A DNA stretch of 64,000 nt from Comamonadaceae bacterium 2FH (GTDB lineage: Bacteria > Pseudomonadota > Gammaproteobacteria > Burkholderiales > Burkholderiaceae_C): positions 62,001-126,000 of the forward strand of contig SCMQ01000006.1 of assembly GCA_005503335.1 (NCBI GenBank), read 5' to 3'. How positions within the stretch are numbered: position 1 is the first letter of the stretch; each line of letters opens with the position of its first letter. Positions 46,176-54,249 of this stretch are shown here, in pieces. Below the pieces are notes generated by a model, which saw only the letters and a list, made by a program, of their open reading frames with translations, was not told the DNA's origin and searched no databases. A program made the translations under genes and the position numbers.

Positions 46176-46997
46176 TTACTGCACATTCAATTTGACTCCC
46201 CGAGCCCCATGAAGCTTTGCAACGATCATTAGGAGCAGAACGCTCAGCGTGATTAGCAATGAAGCGACAGCCGTAATGGTCGGATCCAGGTGCTGCCCGA
46301 GGTCGTTGAACATCTTTTTAGGAATCGTCACGTGGTTTCCCGCCAAGAAATAAGTGACGACCACCTCATCGAAACTGATGATGAACGCAAAAATCCACGC
46401 AACCGCAATCGATGGAAGAATGTTGGGCAGCGTGATGCTCCAGAACACCCTGAATCTGTTCGCCCCCAGAGTTCTGGCGCTATCCTCGATTCGCTGATCG
46501 ACTGCCTTGACAGCAACGCCGATGACGCTCACGACAAAGGGCATTGCCACTACAGAATGTCCGATCACAAGCCCGGTAAAGGTACCCAGAACGCCAAGGG
46601 TGGCGAACATGAAGTAGAGAGCGAGTGCAGTGATGATGTGAGGAATGATCATCGGCGCCATGAAATTGGATTCCATCGCGCCAACCCAGCGTCCCTTTGA
46701 TCTGGCCATCCCGTAAGCTGCCAACGTGCCGAGCATCACTGCGATCCCGCTTGAGACGATCGCCAGCTTGAATGATGTCCAGAAAGCCTCTATCCAGACA
46801 GGATTCGAGGCAAACGATTGGTACCAACGCAGGGAAAATCCCGTCGGCGGAAACTGGAGCGCGGACTTGTCCGAGAAGGACATCAGCACCACGATCAATA
46901 TCGGTGCGCACAGGAATACGAGAACCGACGCTCCACCCAGATGGACGAGAACTCGGCAGATCCGGTCCAGAGCAGATTGCGAATTTTCTTCCTTCAT
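46176..46997 (-). CDS. Pot-type ABC transporter permease (PotC-like)
   Basis: 273-residue permease with six membrane segments and the EAA-type coupling region IEDSARTLGANRFRVFWSIT followed by LPNILPSIAVAWIFAF. The YQSFASNPVWIEAFWTSFKL region near residue 60 is typical of PotC-like subunits. Its ATG overlaps the stop of the partner permease by four bases. Confidence 0.91.
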   Translation of the reverse strand: MKEENSQSALDRICRVLVHLGGASVLVFLCAPILIVVLMSFSDKSALQFPPTGFSLRWYQSFASNPVWIEAFWTSFKLAIVSSGIAVMLGTLAAYGMARSKGRWVGAMESNFMAPMIIPHIITALALYFMFATLGVLGTFTGLVIGHSVVAMPFVVSVIGVAVKAVDQRIEDSARTLGANRFRVFWSITLPNILPSIAVAWIFAFIISFDEVVVTYFLAGNHVTIPKKMFNDLGQHLDPTITAVASLLITLSVLLLMIVAKLHGARGVKLNVQ

Positions 46998-47839
46998 TTC
47001 CCACCTCTCGCGCCAAGCGCCGCCTGGTGTCGATACACACTGTAGACAACCAGGGTGACTACCAGCAAGACGCTTGACAGCGCAGCAGCCAAGTTCCAGT
47101 TCGACAGCACATTGATGGTTGCGTCGAGCACTGTGGCAATCATGGGGACACTATTCCCACCCAGTATGGCCGGCGTAACAAGAAACCCGAGCGTCAGAAT
47201 GAAGACAAGCATTGACGATGCGAGAAGCGCAGGGGCGGTGAGCGGGAAGAATATCTTCCAGAAAACCACTAGCTGGCTGGCACCCAGCGACAGGGCAGCT
47301 TGCATGAGCCGCTTGTCGACCGCCACCATGGCGACATAAACGGTCAACACAACGATCGGCAGGAGCAAACTCACGGTCCCGACCAGAACGCCAAACTCGT
47401 TATAAAGAAGCGGAAGCGGTGCCTCAATGACTTCCCACTCCAGCAAAAGTCGGTTCAGAATTCCGTTGTTGCCCAGTATCACGATCCAGGAATACGTTCT
47501 GACCAAGATGCTGATCCAAAATGACAACCCCACTGCCGCGAGAATTGCGATGCGGATTTTTGGCGACCTCAGGGTGAAGATCCAGTAAGCAAGTACATAT
47601 CCAAGGACAGCAGAGCCGATTGCACTTCCGAGCGCCACCTTGAAGGTGTTGAGGATCACCCGGACGTAGACACTGGTCTCGAAGAGTTCCAGGTAGGCCG
47701 AAAAGGGCGTCGACTCTCCCCTGATGCTCAAGGAAAGCAGCTGAAGCACTGGCAGATTGAACGCCAGCAGGATGAAAGCCGCCGCGGGCAACAGGTAGAC
47801 GCCGTTGCCCGCTCGTTCAAGCATTGAACGCAGATTCAT
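46994..47839 (-). CDS. Pot-type ABC transporter permease (PotB-like)
   Basis: 281-residue permease: LLPAAAFILLAFNLPVLQLL as first membrane segment, then LGYVLAYWIFTLRSP, and the coupling region LMQAALSLGASQLVVFWKIF followed by FPLTAPALLASS. The ATG at 47839 follows the binding-protein stop by 7 bases; a TTG at 47857 overlapping that stop is an alternative. Coupled to the PotC-like gene. Confidence 0.9.
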   Translation of the reverse strand: MNLRSMLERAGNGVYLLPAAAFILLAFNLPVLQLLSLSIRGESTPFSAYLELFETSVYVRVILNTFKVALGSAIGSAVLGYVLAYWIFTLRSPKIRIAILAAVGLSFWISILVRTYSWIVILGNNGILNRLLLEWEVIEAPLPLLYNEFGVLVGTVSLLLPIVVLTVYVAMVAVDKRLMQAALSLGASQLVVFWKIFFPLTAPALLASSMLVFILTLGFLVTPAILGGNSVPMIATVLDATINVLSNWNLAAALSSVLLVVTLVVYSVYRHQAALGARGGK

Positions 47840-48515
47840 GACTCGCTTAGAGGCCAAGCTTGAATTGCTGCCAGCGCTTTTCCACTGTGGGCGCTATTTC
47901 AGTCCATCGCGCAATGTCGTTCATGAACTGAACCTTCCTATTGGCGGCGGAGGTCGGGTATTGCGAAGCCTTCTCCGCAGGGAGGAGCTTGTCGAGGTTC
48001 GGGCTTGAGCCGGAATACGGGATCCGGCTCATGTATACCAACTGGTTCTCAGGAACCGTGAATTCCCGGAAAAACTTCATCGCAACCGCTTTCTGTTCAG
48101 GAGTGGTTCCCTTGGCGATCGAGAAGTACGAGAGGTCCAGCAGTCCTTGCTGGTACGTGAAATTTATGCCGGGCTTTCCATGGACGCGACCGGAGTAAGC
48201 GACGGAGTAGACGACCTCCTTGTCCTGCAATAGTTGCGGGGCTTGGGATCCTGCGGTCCACCAGATGGACACGTGGGGCCTGATCTTCGCCAAGCTCCGG
48301 AATGCGCGGTCGATATCGAGCGGGAACAACTTGTCCATCGGGACGCCATCTGCCAGGAGTGCGAACGGCAGCATCGCGGCGGGATCGTCGATCATTGCGC
48401 GCTTGCCTGGGAAGTCCTTGACGTTCCAGAAATCCGCCCATGAGTTGCCCCCCGCGTCACAATAGTTGTCGCCCCAATAGAACCAAGAACCTGGGGGCGG
48501 CGATGAAGGAAAGAA

Positions 48516-48989
48516 GTGGCTCGATACGGACAAGCATTCAAGGATCGTGCGGTAGCACGGTTGTTGCCGCCTGAAAGCGCGGCAGTGCAAGAAGTGGCCC
48601 ATGCGGTGGGTGTTGGGGTTGAGACGTTGCAACGCTGGCACAAGGATGCGCAGTCCAGGCCCGCCCGCGGGCGGGCCTGGACTGCGGCGGCGCGGCTGGA
48701 GGCCGTGATCACCACGGCGGCGCTGGCTGAGGCGGGCAAGAGCGCATGGTGCCGCGAGCACGGCGTATACCCGGCCGAGTTGGACAAATGGCGCTCCAGC
48801 GCCACTGCCGCGCTGGCCGAACCCGAGGAGGCTCGGGCCAGCCCGCAAGCCACCCGGCAAGACAAGAAGCGCATCAAGGAATTGGAGCGCGACCTGCTGC
48901 GCAAGGACCGGGCTCTGGCCGAGACGGCAGCCTTGCTGGTGCTGTCAAAAAAAGTCGCGGCGATCTTCAACAAAGGCGAGGACGAATGA
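48516..48989 (+). CDS. IS3-family transposase OrfA
   Basis: 157-residue protein with an N-terminal helix-turn-helix (YGQAFKDRAVARLLPPESAA then VGVGVETLQRWHKDA), a second one around LAEAGKSAWCREHGVYPAEL, and a C-terminal leucine-rich coiled region (KRIKELERDLLRKDRALAET). Its TGA overlaps the OrfB ATG, so coupling rather than frameshifting links the two in this copy. It binds the IS ends. Confidence 0.88.
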   Translation: MARYGQAFKDRAVARLLPPESAAVQEVAHAVGVGVETLQRWHKDAQSRPARGRAWTAAARLEAVITTAALAEAGKSAWCREHGVYPAELDKWRSSATAALAEPEEARASPQATRQDKKRIKELERDLLRKDRALAETAALLVLSKKVAAIFNKGEDE

Positions 48990-50077
48990 CAGTCCTCGAG
49001 GATCGCCAGACTCTGGCCCACGACATTCACACGGTGCACAGCGCAGGCGCGCGCCTGCATCTGGCATGCGAGATTGCCGGCATCGATGTGCGCACCCTGC
49101 AACGCTGGAAAGCCCAACAAGGCCTCTTATGCGGCGATGGCAGACCGCAGGCGGTGCGTCCGACCCCTGGCCATGCCCTGAGCCCGGCCGAGCGCGCGGA
49201 AGTCTTGCGCGTGGCCAACGAACCGCGCTTCGCGGCCGTGCCGCCTGCGCGCATCGTGCCCACACTGGCCGACGAGGGTGTGTACATCGCCAGCGAGTCC
49301 ACCTTTGCGCGCGTGCTGCGCGAGCATGGGCAAGCTGTCCATCGTGGGCGCGCCAAGGCGCCCAAGCGGGTGCGCCCGCCCACCACGCACATCGCCACTG
49401 CGCCCCGAGAGGTTTGGTGCTGGGACATGACCTATCTGCCGGCCACTGTGGTGGGGCGCTGGTTTCACCTGTACCTGATCCTGGACCTGTACAGCCGCAA
49501 GATCGTGGGCTGGGAGGTGCACGGCAGCGATAGCTCCGATCACGCCGCTCACCTGGTGCGCCGCACGGCGCTGGCCGAGGGCATCGCCGCGCTGGCCCAC
49601 AAGCCGGTGCTGCATGGCGACAACGGCTCCACGCTCAAGGCCACCACGGTGCTGGCAATGCTCAACTGGCTGGGTGTGAAGCCCTCGTACTCCAGGCCGC
49701 GTGTGAGCGACGACAACGCCTACGCCGAGTCGCTGTTCCGCACCGCCAAGTACCGCCCGGAGTTCCCCGCCAAGGGCTTCGCCAATCTTGCCGCGGCGCG
49801 CGCCTGGGCGGCCGATTTCGTGCGTTGGTACAACTTCGAGCATCGGCACAGCGGTATTCGCTACGTCAGTCCGGCGCAGCGACATGCCGGTGACGATCAC
49901 GCGATTCTGGCGGCACGTCATGCGCTGTACACCCATGCGCGAGAGCAGAACCCGGCCAGGTGGTCAGGCAAGACACGCAACTGGTCGCCCGTGGGCGCCG
50001 TGACGCTCAACCCCGAGCGCGATTCCATCGTCAGGGCGCATTCGGGCTGCAACGATATTCAGCAGTTGGCTGCATGA
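48986..50077 (+). CDS. IS3-family transposase OrfB (DDE integrase core)
   Basis: 363-residue protein. The rve-type core has CWDMTYLPATVVGRWFHLYL (first Asp), LVLHGDNGS-type KPVLHGDNGSTLK (second Asp), and SRPRVSDDNAYAESLFRT with the catalytic Glu. It ends PERDSIVRAHSGCN, close to the broken copy at 25.9 kb. All catalytic residues are present, so this element may be active and could mobilise related ends. Confidence 0.92.
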   Translation: MTVLEDRQTLAHDIHTVHSAGARLHLACEIAGIDVRTLQRWKAQQGLLCGDGRPQAVRPTPGHALSPAERAEVLRVANEPRFAAVPPARIVPTLADEGVYIASESTFARVLREHGQAVHRGRAKAPKRVRPPTTHIATAPREVWCWDMTYLPATVVGRWFHLYLILDLYSRKIVGWEVHGSDSSDHAAHLVRRTALAEGIAALAHKPVLHGDNGSTLKATTVLAMLNWLGVKPSYSRPRVSDDNAYAESLFRTAKYRPEFPAKGFANLAAARAWAADFVRWYNFEHRHSGIRYVSPAQRHAGDDHAILAARHALYTHAREQNPARWSGKTRNWSPVGAVTLNPERDSIVRAHSGCNDIQQLAA

Positions 50078-50642
50078 ATGAGGCGACAACTACCTTGACG
50101 CGCGCCGGTTGAGCGGTTTTACATCGGTTCGCCAAGCAATCACCGTGGAGAAATAGGACCAGCCAATTCCGTGACTGTCGCGCGCATCCGGATTGATCGG
50201 CATTGGATTGATAGCGTCCCAATCCAGCGGCTCCAGCAGATTCTCTGCTTTCGCTTGCGCCATCCATGCTCTGGGCACTAGAACAATCGGCGTCGTTATA
50301 TTCTTCGAGGCGACCATTGCCTTGATCTTTCCCAGCAAGTTGGGGTTTTCTCGAATGACCCTGATTCCAGTTTTTTTCTGGAAAGGCTCAACGAAAGCCG
50401 CCTGCACTGCCTCGCCGGTATCCCCGCCGGCTTCAAGCATTCTGATTTCCTTGACCTCCTGGGCGTAGGAACCAGAGAAGGACGCTGCTGCGAGCGACAC
50501 CAGAAATGCTCGTCTAAACATTTTCATTTGATTCGACTCCATGTTGACTCCTAACTGCCGTGTTGAATGATGGCGGTAACGCTTGCTGGCGAAAATGCTG
50601 ATCTAGGCAATCGGGTCGCCCCCGCATTGCGCGAGATTGTTA

Positions 50643-50687
50643 TTGGTTAATCAATAACAATTGCATTTTGTTCATGCGTTAACCAAT
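50643..50687 (-). promoter_or_regulatory. Promoter flanked by two operator-like sites, Pot-type operon
   Basis: Minus-strand TTAACG (50677-50682) and TGTTAT (50654-50659) are 17 bases apart. One palindrome-like site, GCGTTAACCAAT (50676-50687), covers the -35; another, TTGGTTAATCAA (50643-50654), touches the -10. The 50543-50932 gap otherwise contains nothing recognised. Confidence 0.55.
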
Positions 50688-50932
50688 GAATATCAGTGTT
50701 TTCCCTATGCCGACCCACGCTGATTCAATGGTTACCGCAATGTGCCAATGACCTCGTCCAGAGGCACAGGGCCAAACGCATGACCTGAGGCGCGAATCGG
50801 GGTCGGAGAACAAGGGGGGAAGGAACAGGGCGCCGGAACCTGACCGGAGTCGAGCGACAGCGGGATACGCGGACTTTATGTGCTCGCGCGCACCGGCTTC
50901 AGCGATGCGTCGAACCTGACCGTTTGCGGTCT

Positions 50933-52381
50933 TCAGGACACGTGATGCACGTACTTCGGATGCATGAATGCAGCCAAGCCTTCATGGCCGCCTTCATTCC
51001 CGTAACCGCTATTCTTGATGCCTCCGAACGGCGCCTCGATCTGGGACACGGCAAAGCTGTTGATGCCAATGCCTCCAGCTTGTAGTTCATCGCAGACCGT
51101 CACCGCGGTTGCGGCCGAGCTGGTGAACGCGTAGGCTGCCAGCCCATACGGCAACCGGTTGGCTTGCGCAAGCCCTTCCTCGAGTGTCGAGAAGCGTCGG
51201 ACCAAGACCAAGGGGCCGAAGGGCTCGACCTCCATCGCCTTGGCAGCGTCAGGGACCTCGGACACCAGGCTGGGGCGCCAGAAGTTTCCCCGCGGATGGG
51301 GGCGAAAGCCACCCGCCAGCAGCTGACCACCATGGGCCACCGCATCGGAAACGAGCTCTTCCATTGCATCCACACGGCGCGAATTGGCCAGCGCCCCCAT
51401 CTCACTGGCGGGATCAAGGCCGGATCCGACGACGACCTTGTCCATTGCTTGCGCAAAGGCACTTACAAAAGCGTCGTAAATACCGTCCTGTACGAAGAAG
51501 CGCGTGGGCGATGTACAGACCTGACCGGCGTTGCGCGTCTTACCCTGCACACAGGTCACGACCGCTTTGTCAATGTCCGCATCATTGAATACGAGCACGG
51601 GTGCGTGACCGCCCAGCTCAAGCGTGCATGGCTTGGGACTTTCGGCAGCCAACCGGGCAATCTCGCGGCCAACAGGCGTTGATCCGGTGAAAGTCACTTT
51701 ACGTGTGACATTCGAGCGAATCAGATGAGTCGATACTTCCGCTGGCTCCCCGAACACAATGTTCAATACGCCAGCAGGCAGTCCCGCGTCAGCGAGCGCC
51801 TGGGCCAGTGCAATTGCGGAGGCTGGAGTTTCTTCTGACGGTTTGAGCACGACGCTGCAACCCGCGGCCAGCGCACCCGCGATCTTGCGAGCCGGCAGCG
51901 CCGCAGGAAAGTTCCAGGGTGTCAGCGCTACCACGGGTCCGAGCGGCTCCATTATCACGAGCTGTCGCGCGCCAGGCAGGCGCGCTGGAATCACGCGACC
52001 GTTGGCGCGCAGAGCCTCTGCGGCGTACCAGTCAAAGGCCTCCGCGGAATGCAGGAACTCGGACGTGGACTCAACGAGAGTCTTGCCCTGCTCCATTGTC
52101 ATGAGCCTGCCTAGTGCAGCGGCGCGTTCGCGAAGAAGGACCGCGGCTCGCTGCAACGTGGCTGCACGGTCAATGGCAGGCTTGCGTCGCCAGTGCTCGA
52201 AAGCTGCCTCGCAAGCGTCCAATGCGTCGTCGAGATCCTGTCGACTGGCGCGTGGAACCTCTGCCAGTACCTCGCCGGTAGCTGGATCGCGCACGATCGC
52301 GCAGACCCCGTCGCCGCCATCGCGCCATTGCCCGTTAATAAAAAGTCGTGGCGCAGGGTACTTGTCGTTGGATACAGTCAT
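50933..52381 (-). CDS. NAD(P)-dependent aldehyde dehydrogenase (2)
   Basis: 482-residue GabD-like [38 protein letters not shown], catalytic Glu in [10 protein letters not shown], catalytic Cys in RNAGQVCTSPTRF and EAPFGGIKNSGYGNEGGHEG. AGGAAA precedes the ATG by 7 bases. It follows a Bug gene on the same strand with a 310-bp gap that carries two hairpins. A relative of the ALDH at 22.4 kb. Confidence 0.93.
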   Translation of the reverse strand: MTVSNDKYPAPRLFINGQWRDGGDGVCAIVRDPATGEVLAEVPRASRQDLDDALDACEAAFEHWRRKPAIDRAATLQRAAVLLRERAAALGRLMTMEQGKTLVESTSEFLHSAEAFDWYAAEALRANGRVIPARLPGARQLVIMEPLGPVVALTPWNFPAALPARKIAGALAAGCSVVLKPSEETPASAIALAQALADAGLPAGVLNIVFGEPAEVSTHLIRSNVTRKVTFTGSTPVGREIARLAAESPKPCTLELGGHAPVLVFNDADIDKAVVTCVQGKTRNAGQVCTSPTRFFVQDGIYDAFVSAFAQAMDKVVVGSGLDPASEMGALANSRRVDAMEELVSDAVAHGGQLLAGGFRPHPRGNFWRPSLVSEVPDAAKAMEVEPFGPLVLVRRFSTLEEGLAQANRLPYGLAAYAFTSSAATAVTVCDELQAGGIGINSFAVSQIEAPFGGIKNSGYGNEGGHEGLAAFMHPKYVHHVS

Positions 52382-52625
52382 TGCGATTTCCTTTCGGGTT
52401 GATGCACCGGGGTTGCGTTGAACTGGGAGGAGACCGTCACGCCTGGATGCGATCTCTTTCGAAACGAATCTTCAGTTGTTCGTTGGCGGTCGGCAGCGGA
52501 CTGAGGGGCAAAGCATCGTGCAACCCGGATTCGCAGGTGAGACGCTCACCGTGCTGCCGCATCGAGGTTTCTCGTGGGACATGAGGATGTCTTGTCGGCG
52601 AAGGCCTGCGGGGCTGATTGATTTA

Positions 52626-52668
52626 GCAAGCTTTTGAGCTTGCGGTGCCGACTTTTCGAATCGGCACC
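52626..52668 (-). terminator. Two adjacent hairpins downstream of the Bug gene
   Basis: GCAAGC-6-GCTTGC (52626-52643) and GGTGCCGA-9-TCGGCACC (52644-52668) lie directly after the Bug stop codon and before the ALDH start. They could attenuate transcription between the two genes or protect the upstream mRNA. Beyond these, the 52382-52691 gap shows nothing recognised. Confidence 0.4.
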
Positions 52669-52691
52669 ACCGTTTTCAAGATGTCCTCCGC

Positions 52692-53666
52692 TCACTCAGG
52701 CTGAATGCCAGCTTCGCTGATGCGGCGCTTCCAGAATGCGCTTTGTTCGCTCAGGAAACGAGCGAACTCATCGACAGTGGTCGCCTCCACGATGGAGCCA
52801 GTGCTTTGTTCCAGCTTCTGGCGAACTTCCGGCGTTTCAAGCGCTGCGCGGAGCTCCGCGTTCAGGCGTGTGACGACCGGCTTGGGCGTACCCGCCGGCG
52901 CCAGCAGGCCGATGTAAGCAAACAGTGTGAAGTCTTCCAGGCCCGGCGTTTCGCGCAAGGTCGGGGTTTTGGGAAAAATACCGAAACGCTTCGATGTCGT
53001 GATGGCGAGCGCCCGGATCTTGCCGGAGTCAATCAGGGGTCTTGATGCGGCAAGATCGACGAAGGTGAAATCGACCTGTCCACCGATTAGGTCGGTGAAC
53101 ACCTGCGGCGTGGTTTTGTAGGGCACGGCAAGCGCCTTGAACTTGCCCATTGAAACCAGCATGGCACCGGCAACCTGGCCGGTCGTGTTGCCGTAGCCAT
53201 AACTCAGCTTATCGGGGTTCGCTCTACCGAATTTCAGCAGGTCGTCAGCCGTCTTGAAGGGAGAGTCGCCTCGAACCAGAAAGGCCTGCGGATTCATGGT
53301 GAGCCTGCCGATCGGTGCGAAGCCGTTCAGCGGATCGTAGCGAAGCGTCCGAAACAGGAAAGGATTACTCGACTGCGTGGAGTTGGTACCGACCAAAAGC
53401 GTATAGCCATCCGGCTGTGCTCGTGCGACGTATTCGGCCCCGATCTGCCCACTCGCTCCCGCTTTATTATCCACGACGATGGTGGCCTTCATGCTCTTGG
53501 CCATCCGCTCTGCCACTGTGCGCGCGACCACGTCGGCGCCCGTTGCCGCGCCGAAGGGAACAACCATAGTGATCGGTCTAGACGGATAAGCCTCTTGCGC
53601 GAGAGAGCTCCCTGCGAGCAGCGAAGCCGCCAACAGCGGCAGCGACCTGAAAATATTGCGAATCAT
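52692..53666 (-). CDS. Bug/TctC-family periplasmic binding protein (3)
   Basis: 324-residue receptor: signal peptide ending near SSLAQ, EAYPSRPITMVVPFGAATGA, a GASGQIGAEYVA loop, GTNSTQSSNPFLFRTLRYDP and SYGYGNTTGQVAGAML. AGGAG lies 9 bases before the ATG at 53666. First gene of the Bug-ALDH pair, at the outer edge of the cargo next to the relaxase. The third intact Bug protein in the window. Confidence 0.91.
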   Translation of the reverse strand: MIRNIFRSLPLLAASLLAGSSLAQEAYPSRPITMVVPFGAATGADVVARTVAERMAKSMKATIVVDNKAGASGQIGAEYVARAQPDGYTLLVGTNSTQSSNPFLFRTLRYDPLNGFAPIGRLTMNPQAFLVRGDSPFKTADDLLKFGRANPDKLSYGYGNTTGQVAGAMLVSMGKFKALAVPYKTTPQVFTDLIGGQVDFTFVDLAASRPLIDSGKIRALAITTSKRFGIFPKTPTLRETPGLEDFTLFAYIGLLAPAGTPKPVVTRLNAELRAALETPEVRQKLEQSTGSIVEATTVDEFARFLSEQSAFWKRRISEAGIQPE

Positions 53667-53858
53667 CTTGCCTTTCTCCTTCGATACGCCATGAACGCGA
53701 GGTTTTGCCTGCGATGAAAAAGCTGCGCGCCGGCTGGACTTGCCAGCCGCCACGAGTGGTTCAGCATCTGGATGGCGATCAACGGTTCATCTCACACCCT
53801 CATTGCAGAATCCACTTCGCGACACCTGCAACGTTGCCTCAAGCCAATCAATCAGATG

Positions 53859-53887
53859 TTGACCTATATATGGTTGACCATTATGCA
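53859..53887 (+). promoter_or_regulatory. Operator with perfect TGGTTGACCA core in a promoter spacer
   Basis: ATGGTTGACCAT (53870-53881) lies between TTGACC (53859-53864) and TATGCA (53882-53887), 17 bases apart on the plus strand. It is about 200 bases upstream of the minus-strand Bug gene, whose own promoter I could not place. No gene follows on the plus strand before the relaxase 3' end, so the outward promoter looks orphaned. The 53667-54249 gap holds nothing else recognised. Confidence 0.55.
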
Positions 53888-54249
53888 TGAGCTCGACGCC
53901 ACACGTCAATGCGCGACAGAAATCTCTCTCTCCTGTCGACTGCACAGGCTCAAGGTTCTCAGGTCATAGGCAGGTCCGGTACGCTATGACACTCGCGCCC
54001 AAGCGCGCCTGGACATCGTCAGACTGGTTCGAGGGCTTCTGCAATCGTGCGACTGCACTCGGCCAACCGCTACCTGTCACCTGGGAGCGCAGCCTCACGG
54101 CTGCATGATTTGGTGTACGCGGAAACGAGACAAAGTCAGGGCCAACGCGCGCAGGCCATTGGGCGGTTAGCTAAACATACCGACCGCAGCCTGGATATCT
54201 GCGCAGGGAAACCGAAGCACCAGGCGGCACGGACCACGGCGCAGGGCAA

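Larger units (their letters stand above)
48457..50098 (+). mobile_element. Complete IS3-family element inside the binding-protein gene
   Basis: The imperfect terminal repeats read inward TCACAATAGTTGTCGCC at 48457 and, on the other strand, TCAAGGTAGTTGTCGCC at 50098. CGCG flanks both ends (48453-48456 and 50099-50102), a 4-bp target duplication that restores the interrupted frame. About nine bases beyond the right end also match the flank of the fragment at 25835, so the boundary could be a few bases off. Both transposase frames are open. Confidence 0.85.
47847..50542 (-). pseudogene. Pot-type substrate-binding protein gene split by an IS3-family element
   Basis: The N-terminal part (50542-50099) starts MESNQMKMFRRAFLVSLAAA with a signal peptide cleaved near SYAQ, and continues to WSYFSTVIAWRTDVKPLNRR. 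The C-terminal part (48456-47847) begins GGNSWADFWNVKDFPGKRAM and ends KRWQQFKLGL. Removing the IS and one CGCG copy joins the halves in frame (LNRRAGGNSWADFW), about 350 residues, the normal size. As it stands the transporter lacks a binding protein. Confidence 0.88.

Noticed and set aside
53705-54108. Short plus-strand frames between the Bug gene and the relaxase
   Set aside because: No domain or ribosome-binding site; they overlap the operator and an AT-rich stretch.
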